NCBI GenBank assembly: GCA_037178675.1
Contig: JAYMGJ010000108.1
Location: forward strand, 56,601-120,600
Direction of reading: 5' to 3'
From: Scleroderma bovista
Taxonomy: Eukaryota; Basidiomycota; Agaricomycetes; Boletales; Sclerodermataceae
Length of the DNA: 64,000 nucleotides
Below are positions 54,501 to 64,000 of this stretch, piece after piece (position 1 is the stretch's first letter; every line of letters starts with the position of its first letter). Position numbers and translations under genes: made by a program. Below the pieces are notes generated by a model. The model was not told the origin of the DNA. It saw nothing but the letters and a program-made list of their open reading frames with translations, and made no database searches.

Positions 54501-56393
54501 TGTCATGCACCAAACAGGTTTGGTACAGTGAACATGGAAGATAACGCCTATATCGAATGATCCTTATGCGAAGGATAAGCATGACGGACCCTCATCATAG
54601 CCATCTATCACACAAGAAGACTATCCTGATGCGAGAGATGAATGCCAATGCAGACAGTCATCTATCACACGAGAACCGCCAAGAAGCAGAAGAAACTGAA
54701 GGAATAACATCAATTGTGGTATGAGAAAGGAATGCACACGTCTGCAGTCCAACTCCCATACCAGAACGATCAAAGAAGCCGAAGAATTGATGGAGAAACG
54801 AAGGAGAAAGAGAAGAAATGATTTTTAGCACCCAAATGTCATTTTTAGGCGCCCAGTGCTGGCATTCCAATATTTTGAATAGCTCCGTCGTTTCTGAAGC
54901 TATCAGGCACGTGACTATACCGAGTTCCCGTGCACTGCCTGGCATATATCTTCCCAGCCTGCTCCCTCAGTCCCTCGCGTTCTCAGTCAGTGCATTCTCC
55001 TTGTCAGTCCTGCGTCAAGGACGTACTTTGGTCATCTTAGGTCTATTGTCAAGCTTGAGAAGTCTTCTCTGGTCATCTTTGTGTCCCCTGAGCACTCAGC
55101 CTATGGTCCCTTCCTCTCAGATACTTGCCATGTCCATCTTCCTCTGTCGTTTGTCTCACTTCCCTGGATGCATCGAATTCAATACTCTATCCGCTTCCCT
55201 ACTTTCAGACGACATCCCCCAGCACCATGACAGTTATTCCCCCCACTTTATAGTGCTATTAGGAAGAAGAACCCTCTCTCGTTCTTTCCCAGAAGAGAGC
55301 TCGTCAAGGGAGCCCATGGTTGCGCTTCAGCGGCGCTAGAACACATGCACTATACCCTAGTGTATGCTGACCCCCCAAAAGACCTCTGGACCCCTGGTAC
55401 CCTTCTTGTGGCTGTTTTGTCTCGGATCAATCCCCCTATTTATCTCAGATCTTCCCCATTGTTGTCTCATCAAATTCCTGATGGTACACAGCCCCCCATC
55501 AAACTTCTTAGGCTGTGCATCAATGACTCCTTCTGCTGTGCAGTGACTCATCCCTTGCTTACTGATGCTCTCTTGTCATCAGTATTACTCTATCCCTTTC
55601 GCATTTTTGGTATATTACTCAGCTGATGACTCACTCCCTTACCAATCAATCTTGTCATGCAGCTTACTCATTCCTTTACTCAGCAGCTTATTCATGCTTC
55701 CTATGCTTACTCATTCCTGCTTATCCCTTGCTTACTGATCGCTTACAAAGCCCTTACAAAGCCCTTACCAATCCTTGACAAATTCTGCTTACTCCCTTCT
55801 CTTTTTGTACTTTAATGCTGTGCCCCCCCATGTATTTAAACCCCTGGGCTCAGCCCAGTGAAAAAAGACCCAATAGCACGAAATTATCCCTCTCTCAGAC
55901 TCTCTCAGTCAGTATCCCCTCAGTTCTTTGAGTCTTGTAGGCTTCAGTGAAGGTCTAAAGGCTCTGATATCTCAAGTTTATTCAGTCTATTCAAGTCCAA
56001 GTGTTTCTCTAGGCTCAAGCGGAGTCTAGCCAGTCAATCCTCAATCTCTCAGTGCTTCTGGACGTCAGGAGCCCCCTTGCCCCTTTGCTGCACCAACCTC
56101 TAGGTGTAGTATCACTGTTTCAGTCCCAGTCAACCCAATCCCTGCTTTGACACTTCCTAGGCTTTAGGAAGAGTCCAGACCCCTATCCCCTTCGTCTTCT
56201 ATTACTCCTGTACCCCAGGAGTATCCTGCATCACTGTCTGCATCACCCTGTTGGTGTAGATCCCCTTTCCCCCTCCTCAGCATATCCGCTCTGGACACTG
56301 CGGAGGTAAACCACCACTCGCACATTTTCGTAGTCCTTTGTTGGTGTTGTGTTTGGGTTATTACTCCGACCCAAATCCACACTTTGACTCACA
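54501..56393 (+). mobile_element. LTR-like element, family 1, copy 2 (1,893 bp, solo)
   Basis: Begins TGTCATGCACCAAACAGGTT and ends TTTGACTCACA. Inverted relative to copy 1 at 27216-29192. Contains the ACCAAAC-ag-GTTTGGT palindrome at its start, a TATA-like GTATTTAAAC (55832-55841) and hairpin CTGGGCT/AGCCCAG (55844-55858). Relative to copy 1 it lacks a segment of about 190 bp that includes the start of the internal ORF and has an extra stretch of about 100 bp after the hairpin. No target-site duplication seen. Confidence 0.7.
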
Positions 56394-56851
56394 TCAGACC
56401 CATTCAAACTAGTCCATTGTGCTCTCCAACCTTACGTTACCAATGAAGATTGCACAAGTTGCATTGTCGCACCTTCGGCAGCATGTTTTTACTTCACCAC
56501 TTTACCCTTATCCACTTTCTCACCTTCAACTGTTTTGAGAGATTTTCACATTACCCCTATTCCTTTCCCCACCCTATACCATATGAGTACATTGCCCTCT
56601 GTATTACCAGGGCTTACCCTGGTGACCACCCATCCGATATTTGTGGTTGGTGTTGGCACCTATTTGCAATGCTTCAATGTGTTTATACCTATCTAATAGT
56701 GAACTGGAAACACTGTACAAGGTGCTCTATGCACCGCTGAATGTAGGAATTATTTATATTTCAAAACATGCTGTACATGACCAAATTAGGAAGTTAGCAT
56801 TCTTTATCATCTACTATCAGCAACCAAACCAGCCACACTTGCTCCAACATC
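56394..56851. other. Spacer before the AT-hook gene
   Basis: Should hold its promoter. Nothing recognised. Confidence 0.3.
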
Positions 56852-59385
56852 ATGTCTGATTACTATTGGCAAAGCGATACTGTCACTGAACTCCAGAAGG
56901 TGTATATCACACAGATCAAGTACACGATCCATGACATAGACAAGAATCCTGACATATTTGAAATCAAAGAAATGAATATTCATGATAAAGTTCCTAAAGC
57001 ATCTCATCGTGTCTATCTGCCACAACACTATCACAGATATCTAGAGGCAACATTCTGGAGATACTACCTCCTGATAAAACTTGGAAAGTCATTCACGAAG
57101 TTCTTTCCGACCCTCGTCAAAAATCTCGTCCACCTCGACAATGTTATTGAGGCGACCATTCGCCCCCTCATAAATGAAGATATTACAAAGGTTCCTCAAC
57201 ATAAAAGCCACAACTATGAGGAATATCTCATCACAGAGTTCCTCATAGGTCGACATGATCCAAAGACAGTGACACAGTTCAGAAGACAGTGTCCTACGAA
57301 CATTGAGTGCATGTCTCTCACTCAATTTGGTGATGTTCCATCTACTTTAATTGTAACACAGTCACTTATTCATGCATCAGATTGGGAGAAATATTCTAAA
57401 TGCCTTCCCTCCAATCTCGAGGGGAGGAAATATGGGTATAACATTGACAATGTGCCCAAGAATGACTTTTTAAAGTTGTGGAAAGAGGTAGAGACCTGGT
57501 ACACGCAGAAATTGGATCCTCAGTGGAGTGAGTGCTAAACATATACTCATGCACAATGGACTTATTTTCCATGGAAAGTATCATCATGGGTGGAATGGGA
57601 TGGTGAGGGGACACATCCTAAGAATGTAGAGGACCAGGATTGGGAGCGGGGGAAGGATGACAGGAATGGAGAGGAAAACCTCCCAGATCCAAGCCAGGTA
57701 TGGCATCTCTCCCTTCTCATGTAAAAGGATACCATAACTGAAGATCCCCGATATTTATAGGATGATGCAACAATAACTGGTCAGGAAAATCCCCTTGACG
57801 ATCATGGTATGTTTCTACTTGTATCAAATCTTGTGCATGATGATCACCTGCATAGGCTCCTCAGCCCCATCCAAGGAAATGGCGACAACACATCCATGTG
57901 CTGGTAAGTACTATCAAATGACTGGCATGGATATCTGGATGCTCACCAAATAACCAGGTGAACCAACTATGCAGGTTGACGATGATAGTGCTCAGACTAT
58001 GCGAGATACAACTACAGAACAGACTCCTGCACATGGTGGACATATGTCACCACCATTCCCACCAAATCAGTTGATGCTAGGGGGAAAGTGTCCAAAACCA
58101 TGGGAGGATGGGAATGAGGAGAGACCAGCTAAAAGGCAGTCAGAAACCCCCAAGACACGACATCCCACACCTTCAGATGATAATACATTCTGGGTTTTTG
58201 ATCTCATGATGGCTGCACTTCCTTCTCAGCATAAGTAATGTATTATAACTATATACTATGCCATTTGAATGTATGTCTCCATGCCATCAGGAAAAATTGA
58301 AACATCCCCACATGAACAATATGTTGGAGGGGATGATGGAGATGGTATGACACCAGGTGGTTCAACTACGGCAGTCCATGTGTCCCATAGCTTTCCACTG
58401 CCCTCCCCAATTGGCATGTCTCATGGTGATGAAGAGATGATATGCGACAATGCTCCACTGCCAAGTAACCCATTCAACTCTCCACCCGAACCTTATGATA
58501 CTCAACCAAATGTTGCACCATCCTCAGAGCGTGCATTGGAGGATAGCCAACACATGGAAGAAGAGGAGTACAGATTTTCTGAATGGACTGGCTTTGGGGG
58601 TGATATTCAAATGAATGATACTACGAGAGAGGCCACCGACATGCCACAGGATGCCCCTATCAAGACAAAGCGATCTAGGGGCCGTCCTGCAGGAAGCAAA
58701 CGCAAGGTGAAAAGGAAGGTGACACAGGAGGTGATCAACACCTGTATACTACGGAGCCAGGCCTCTTCAGCTGCTCATGGGGAAGTGGCCAAACATGATT
58801 ATGATGTGGTGGAAGTAACTGTTAGTTCACGCAAAGTGGTCGCATGCCCCCGCCATCAAAGATGCATGAGGTGTCTCCAACCCCAGTCCAACTGGTGGCA
58901 GGCCCATCCAGGAGTATCGAAGCACCATCCAAGCCTACTCAACCTTCACCCAGTCAAGATGAAGTATCCATGCTAACACGCCTCACAGAGACTACCAAAT
59001 ATTTGGCGAAAGGGTGCAAGAATGGGGATGATGGGATGGATGTACAGGCACGAATTTCTATGTTTCATGTGTTCATTTCATGCTGAGGGTCCACATTAGG
59101 TCACCCGATTTTTCTCACGGTTGAAGGACCTGCACCGGACACAACCCTCAGAGGTTTTAAATGTACTCTCACAACTCAAAACCAATCGGAACACATTTGT
59201 GCGTCTACCATGGAATTATCTGTCTATGATATTCAAGATAAATTATAGAATACTGTTCCACATGATGTGTCATCATTGGGAGCCTATTTGCGGAGATTGG
59301 ATGGGGCACATGGTCAGAATGTGGATATAAATGCAAAAAAGGGGTTTGTGATTCTTGCAAAGGCATGTGGCTTGAAGGATACATA
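56852..59385 (+). CDS. Multi-exon gene with an AT-hook, unknown family
   Basis: First exon MSDYYWQSDTVTELQKVYIT to KLDPQW (228 codons of open frame, helical and charged). The frame then continues through short introns: a GTGAGT donor at about 57531 leads to ISSWVEWDGEGTHPKNVEDQ; GTATGG...TATAG (57.70-57.76 kb) to DDATITGQENPLDDH; further exons near 57.96 and 58.29 kb read MQVDDDSAQTMRDTTTEQTP and EQYVGGDDGDGMTPGGSTTA. Around 58.67 kb lies KTKRSRGRPAGSKRKVKRKV, a clear AT-hook (RGRP flanked by basic residues) for minor-groove DNA binding. The last part (MPPPSKMHEVSPTPVQLVAG, then LTRLTETTKYLAKG) is one base out of frame with the AT-hook exon at about 58.84 kb, so either an unrecognised splice or a frameshift is present. 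A final piece (SSLGAYLRRLDGAHGQNVDI to CGLKDT*) ends at about 59385. The middle is acidic and disordered. Boundaries are approximate. Confidence 0.5.
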
Positions 59386-59419
59386 GCATCATGCCATATT
59401 CTTGTGGCGTGCTACAGTT

Positions 59420-60780
59420 GCAGACAGGCAAACACAATCATTTTTATACTGCCTGGTAGGCCCCTGTTTCAAATGTGTAGTCTTATTCTCCAACTCATGT
59501 AAAATTGCAAGTATTGTATATGTATTCCTAAATGACGCAAGATATTGCTACAACGTGCGGACAAAGTGTACGATGTTGTGTGGGTGGCCACCAGGCTAGG
59601 CTCTTATTGGTCATGTGTGATGTCATTCCGTACCTTGTACACAGTTTGACATGCTTTAATATTTGTACCTAAAGGACTCAGGATGTTGCGAACAAGTGCG
59701 AACAAAGTGCACAATGTTGTATGGGTGACTCTCAGGGTAGGCCCCTGTTGGACATGTTTGGTCCTTTCTGAACCATGTGCACACTTGCATGAGCCTTGAT
59801 ATGTGTGTAGAAATGATGTAGAATAGGGCTACCACATGCGAACAAAGTGTACGATGTTGTGTGGGTGGCTACCAGGGTAGGTTCTTATTGGACATGTGTG
59901 ATCTCATTCTGCACCTTGTACACAGTTGAACATGCTTTTATATATATATCCAAATGGCAACGGATAATGCGAACACATGTGAACAAAATGTATGATGTCT
60001 TGTGGGTAGTTACCAGGCTAGGCTGTTATTGGCGTTGTTTGCTCACATTCCGTACCTTGTACACAGTTGGACATGCTTTCATGTGTGTACCCAAATGGCT
60101 CAGGAAGTTGCGAACAAAGTGCACAATGTTGTGTGGGTGACTCTCAGGGTGGGCCCCTGTTGGACACGTTTGGTCTTATTCCGAATCTTGTGCACACTTG
60201 TATGCGCCTTTATATGTGTGTGGAAATGGCGTAGAATAGTGCTACCATGTGTGAACAAATTGTACGATGTTGTGTGGGTGGCTACCAGGGTAGGTTCTTA
60301 TCGGACATGTATAGTCTCATTCTGTAGCTTGTAAACACTTTGAAATGCTTTTATATGTGAACCTAAACAATCCAGGATAATGCGAACACGTGCAAACAAA
60401 GTGCACAATGTTGTGTGGGTGACTCCCAGGGTAGGCCCCTGTTGGATATGTTTGGTCCTATTCTGCACCTTGTATACACTTGTAAGGACCTTCATATGTG
60501 TGTAGAAATGATGTAGGATATTGCTACCATGTGCGAACAAAGTGTATGATGTTGTGTGGGTGGCTACCAGGCTAGGCTCTTATTGCACATGTGTAGTCTT
60601 ATTCCGTACCTTGTACACACTTTCACAGGCCTTTATACTTGCACAAGCATTTCTATTCCCATTTATAATATGTGAAATATTGTGAATACACGCCAACAAA
60701 GTGTTCATTATGGAGCGGAGACTACCGTGGCAGGGCCATATTTGAATGTATTTTATGTTAACACACATTAGACACATCCA
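59420..60780. repeat. Tandem array of about 141-bp units, A and B subtypes
   Basis: The anchor acaaa(g)tg recurs at 59561, 59702, 59842, 59983, 60114, 60255, 60396, 60537 and 60696: intervals 141, 140, 141, 131, 141, 141, 141, 159. Units fall into two kinds. A has gtgggtggctaccagg and tcttattgg; B has gtgggtgactctcagg and cccctgttgg. The order is A B A A B A B A. A more diverged unit precedes the array. ORFs across it are by-products. Confidence 0.85.
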
Positions 60781-60829
60781 AATAATAACAATTCTGAATG
60801 AGATGGAGTGAATGGTGAGTCTATCCTAA

Positions 60830-61840
60830 TTACAAGTAGCACTCCCGGCCATTTCCAATGCAGAGAGGACAATGATAATACACATGTGGCTGGGTTGCCG
60901 ATTGCAACACATCTGATGTTAGATGACCCTTTAAAACCACACTTATGTCTTTTTTCCTCTGTTCCTCTGCTTTCTCAACCTCCAACCACATATTCACGAT
61001 GACCCTTCCATTTCCCACAATACCATTTTCCATCCCTCTACATATGGGAATGCACAGAGTCTTCTGATAGATATCTTCCATGGAGATTTCACTCCTTGTG
61101 ATCGATTCCTTCATGAGGTCCAGAGGCCTCTTACTTCCTCTGGGGAGGCTCTGCAAACAGTCGATGTGGAACCACTGGTTGCAGCTACGGCAATAGCGTT
61201 GCTGGTGTATATCAGGGTTGTAGGGTTCTTTGCATATAATGCATCTGTGGATGGATTCCTAATGAACCATTATGATTGTATATGTCATAGAAATATTTGA
61301 ACCCATCAATACATCCAGGCATACCTCAAATCTCTGCTCCCTATCTATTTTCATTGACCATCGTGTGAACAGGTCATCTGGCCCTATCAAGGGACCATAT
61401 GCATCCCCTTCTGTGAAATGGGTGATCTCTACTGGTGCTAATATCTCTGTCAGAATCATGGATGCATGGAGAATATCAAAAATCACCAACATGAGATGGT
61501 GGTTGGGTCGACAATATCGATGTGGTCTGATAACACCAGCTCACACCTTCCTACATACTTTTTGATCCTACAAGAAACTCAGAATCCTGAAACAAGCATG
61601 CATTAGATGCTTAGTCGACTCACTTCTGTTGGGTTATATCCTCCTTTCGGTAGTACCACTGTACAGCTACCCATGCCTTCTGCATTTTTGTCAACACCAT
61701 ACCCCATGAACATAATCTAGAAACTCTCACCACAGTTTTCTTCAGTTCTTGAACCCTGATATCATGGATCTTCCCATACCACCGTGCATTATCTATCCCA
61801 AAAATAAGGGCACTGATGCAGGAACATGTTATAACATTAC
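60830..61840 (-). CDS. BAH-PHD chromatin-reader-like protein
   Basis: Minus-strand exons. IFGIDNARWYGKIHDIRVQE LKKTV, intron, KAWVAVQWYYRKEDITQQ, intron, KIKKYVGRCELVLSDHIDIV DPTTIS, then (join unresolved) EILAPVEITHFTEGDAYGPL to KIDREQRFE: the order and the WVxVQWYYR-x-ED and LSDH-x-D motifs of a BAH domain. After a 66-bp intron (61259-61324) comes a PHD finger: CIIC, then CRSCNQWFHIDC. The last zinc pair, HCPLC, comes only about 95 residues later, just before the stop at 60830, so the finger contains a long insertion (SEISMEDIYQKTLCIPICRG and a helical LEVEKAEEQRKK). BAH and PHD modules read histone tails. The join between the two BAH halves near 61.5 kb does not work with simple GT-AG splicing, so there may be a defect. 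The gene start lies upstream of 61840. Confidence 0.65.
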
Positions 61841-62253
61841 CCTATTATTCATATAGTCTCTTACCTGTCCCCCCGATAGAATAGATGTGACATTTTTTCC
61901 GGAATTTCCTTTCTTCCATCCAAGATGTCGTCATCTGCCTCCATGAGGTTGTTCACTTATCGGATAAGCGCACATGTCTACATTTCTTCCATTAACATAC
62001 TTACCCTTTAGGACTTTAGAGGAAGGAAATGTATAAAATCTTGCTTTTGATGGTTTTGACATTCTCAGAGTTGGATGTGGGACGAAGTAAAGGATGGACA
62101 GGAAAGGGAGATGGTGTGTTAATTTTCAAGTTCAGCATCGGCTAAATGCTGTGCGAGCTCGGGTAGTGCATGGTCCCCATCCATTTTACCTAATATTATC
62201 TGGTCATGGTCGGCAAACAATGTTTCCTTCCGATTCTAACATACACTGCTGTT
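61841..62253. other. Divergent region between BAH-PHD and Ulp1-like genes
   Basis: Probably contains the first exon(s) of the BAH-PHD gene and the promoter of the protease gene. No further recognisable domain. Confidence 0.3.
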
Positions 62254-64000
62254 ATGGCACCACAGATCCGATCTCACAAAGCACAAAGAGCCAGCTTATC
62301 TTCTACCAGTGAAAATGAAATACTACGTGCATTTGACAATCTCATGAAAAACCTTTCACATTCCTCTGATCATGATTCTGACTCGACCCGCCGTTCTCCT
62401 CTATCACCATCCTATGATTTGATAATGGATGGTCTTCGTTCTCAGGCCCTAGATGATGCTGGGTCATCATTTGACGAGCATGAACTGGATGCTATATATA
62501 AAAAGTGCCAGGCTATGATAGACCACTTGGATGGTTCTGATGGGAAACCCCACTCCCCTCATGGAGACTCTGATGACTCCAAAGATGACTTTGTTGATGA
62601 GTGTGCTCAAACAATTCCCTGCCAATCGCCTCCACATGTTCCATCCTTGCATCAGGAGTCACCTGTACCTTCAGTTCACCACATTATCAGTAAGTTCCTG
62701 ATTACTTCTCCTTGCTGGCTGTTCATTTTCTTATTTGCATAGTGTGCTCCATGGCTAGACCAACTGTGTGGGCGATGGCATATCAGAACCTGCATACCCT
62801 CACACATGAGACCTGGATCGATGCCACTGTCCTCAACCTCCACCTTCTGTCACAATGGTACACTGTACAAGGCATGAGTCATGTTCGTTATGTCAACCTC
62901 TTCTCTGCTATCCCGTCTGTTCCTTCAAATTCCCATGCTTTGCCTGAAGCAGGCAAGATAAACCTGTTTCGCCAGCAACATCTCTTTGACACTCTTCCTG
63001 CTGATTCCTCTGTTCCTGTCGCTTTTGTGGTCATGTGCAACAGTCATTTCTTCGTGGCAGTCTTTGAATATGAATCGCACTCTGCCTATGTTTTTGGAAG
63101 GCGTATTTCTGGTGTCCCAGATATACCTCATCAAAGCTATGGTAATCCACATGATGACTGGCAGGGGTGGAATGGCCCTTTCTACTGGACACGCATGGAC
63201 CCAGATCGAGTCACTGTACATGCCTGGAATTGGATGCAGAATGGCACAGACTGTGGGCCAATTGCATCCTTTGTCATGGAGTCTCTCATGAACAGTGGCC
63301 TCTATGGTGGACATGGAAATACTGTTCACATTCCTTCGATTCCATGCGGTCATCGCCTGCGACTCCGAATGTTTGCCATGGTGAAGGAGGCCTGTAGAAG
63401 GAGCTGGGAAGACTATTTCTACCTTTCTAACACCGATCACCCCCCTGGAAACATATGGTCAGAGTGGGATGACACAATGGGTGTCAGCGCAGAATCCATT
63501 GCTGAAGTCGAGAACCAAGCCTTTGGAGAGGTACATGCCTCCATCATCCGTGAACTTAATGTTGTCAGTGCACAATGTCTTGTCTGTCAGAGGATCCGCT
63601 CTCAAAGTTGAGCACCCTCTCTTCCACCATCTGATGATGATCTCCCAAGGGATAGTGATATAGAAGAGGACCAGTCTCCTTTACATACCAAGGCTCAGCA
63701 TCTCAGGAACCTGCTGAGGCGCTACCCTTATGTACACAGGGCCAGAGCCAGAGACCATCTTCCTCCTCGGGCAGTGCATGGAATCGATGTACAAGAGAAT
63801 TCAGACCCAAGAAGACAAAAGCATATCAAGGGCTGGCCTGGTGAATCTATTTTTTGCTTTCCACGACCCACCCCTGCATTGCACCTTCCTGCCTATTGGG
63901 GCCGTAGATGGAAACCCTTTGATAACACCTATGATGAGTATGAAGGTGGGCCCATCTTGGAAAGCTTGCATCAGGATCACAATCCCCATGAGTTTGTGGA
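62254..64000 (+). CDS. Ulp1-like (C48-type) cysteine protease, frame continues past a TGA to the edge
   Basis: Exons 62254-62689 and 62743-63611 (53-bp intron GTAAGT...CATAG) encode 434 aa. The N-terminal 145 residues are acidic and Ser-rich (SSFDEHELDAIYKKCQAMID, DGSDGKPHSPHGDSDDSKDD). The catalytic domain shows VVMCNSHFFVAVF (His about residue 247) and WNWMQNGTDCGPIASFVMES (Gln about 311, Cys about 316), the Q-N-G-x-D-C-G signature of Ulp1/SENP-type proteases. The Asp normally following the His is not obvious. TGA at 63609-63611 ends this ORF, but the same frame then stays open for 129 codons to the window end (SLPPSDDDLPRDSDIEEDQS, RNLLRRYPYVHRARARDHLP, HLPAYWGRRWKPFDNTYDEY), which looks like the next part of one protein. 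So either a nonsense mutation or a TGA at the end of a shorter form. Proteases of this type are often carried by KDZ/Zisupton-type DNA transposons in Agaricomycetes; no transposase is visible here. Confidence 0.7.

Noticed and set aside
59402..60540. Series of ORFs of 60-110 aa in the 141-bp array
   Set aside because: Each reads repeat units; similar peptides recur with the period of the array.
59420..60780. CRISPR-like array
   Set aside because: Units are contiguous 141-bp repeats without unique spacers, in a eukaryotic genome.

Overview
The window looks like nuclear DNA of a basidiomycete fungus, most likely an Agaricomycete. The evidence is short introns (about 47-85 bp, GT...AG) in every convincing gene, a FunK1-type fungal kinase, fungal G-domain GTPases, proteins resembling basidiomycete DUF7330, a Crinkler-like NTPase-nuclease, a Ty3/Gypsy chromovirus and a Ulp1-like protease of the kind seen in Agaricomycete mobile DNA. 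I do not name a species. All gene models were spliced by eye, using reading frame, splice signals and comparison of paralogues inside the window.

Layout. 0-9 kb: housekeeping and paralogue genes. There is a GTPase cut by the left edge, an OXLD1-like CxxC protein, an HPD-motif protein, ribosomal protein eL20, a damaged single-domain GTPase, and a convergent GTPase gene that appears to encode two G domains in tandem. 10-20 kb: two tandem DUF7330-like genes, a coiled-coil gene with a homopolymer frameshift, an 895-aa Crinkler-like gene of seven exons, and a Ser-rich hypothetical gene. 20-26 kb: a pseudogene field holding a broken polyubiquitin, the decayed 3' part of UTP20 and an MFS transporter fragment.

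26-42 kb is nested mobile DNA: a 1.98 kb LTR-like element, a CCGG-rich region, an ORF apparently interrupted by a Ty3/Gypsy element carrying nonsense codons, and a 4.87 kb near-perfect palindrome. The palindrome is two 2,342-bp LTRs placed tail to tail around a 182-bp spacer, the arrangement expected from retrotransposon auto-integration. 43.7-46.3 kb carries the FunK1 kinase. 46.8-51.5 kb is low-complexity GTC/GAC/CCA-rich DNA with an embedded fragment of mitochondrial ribosomal protein bL17 and a small LTR. A second copy of the 1.9-kb LTR lies at 54.5-56.4 kb.

56.8-64 kb is a distinct block: an AT-hook gene, a tandem array of about 141-bp units, a BAH-PHD gene on the minus strand and a Ulp1-like protease gene whose frame continues past a TGA to the window edge. 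The grouping of DNA/chromatin-reader domains with a SUMO-protease fold suggests one large mobile element, but no transposase is visible in the window.

The strongest candidates for something under-described are the palindromic LTR pair, the ORF conserved inside the LTRs, the tandem G-domain GTPase and the BAH-PHD/Ulp1/AT-hook block.
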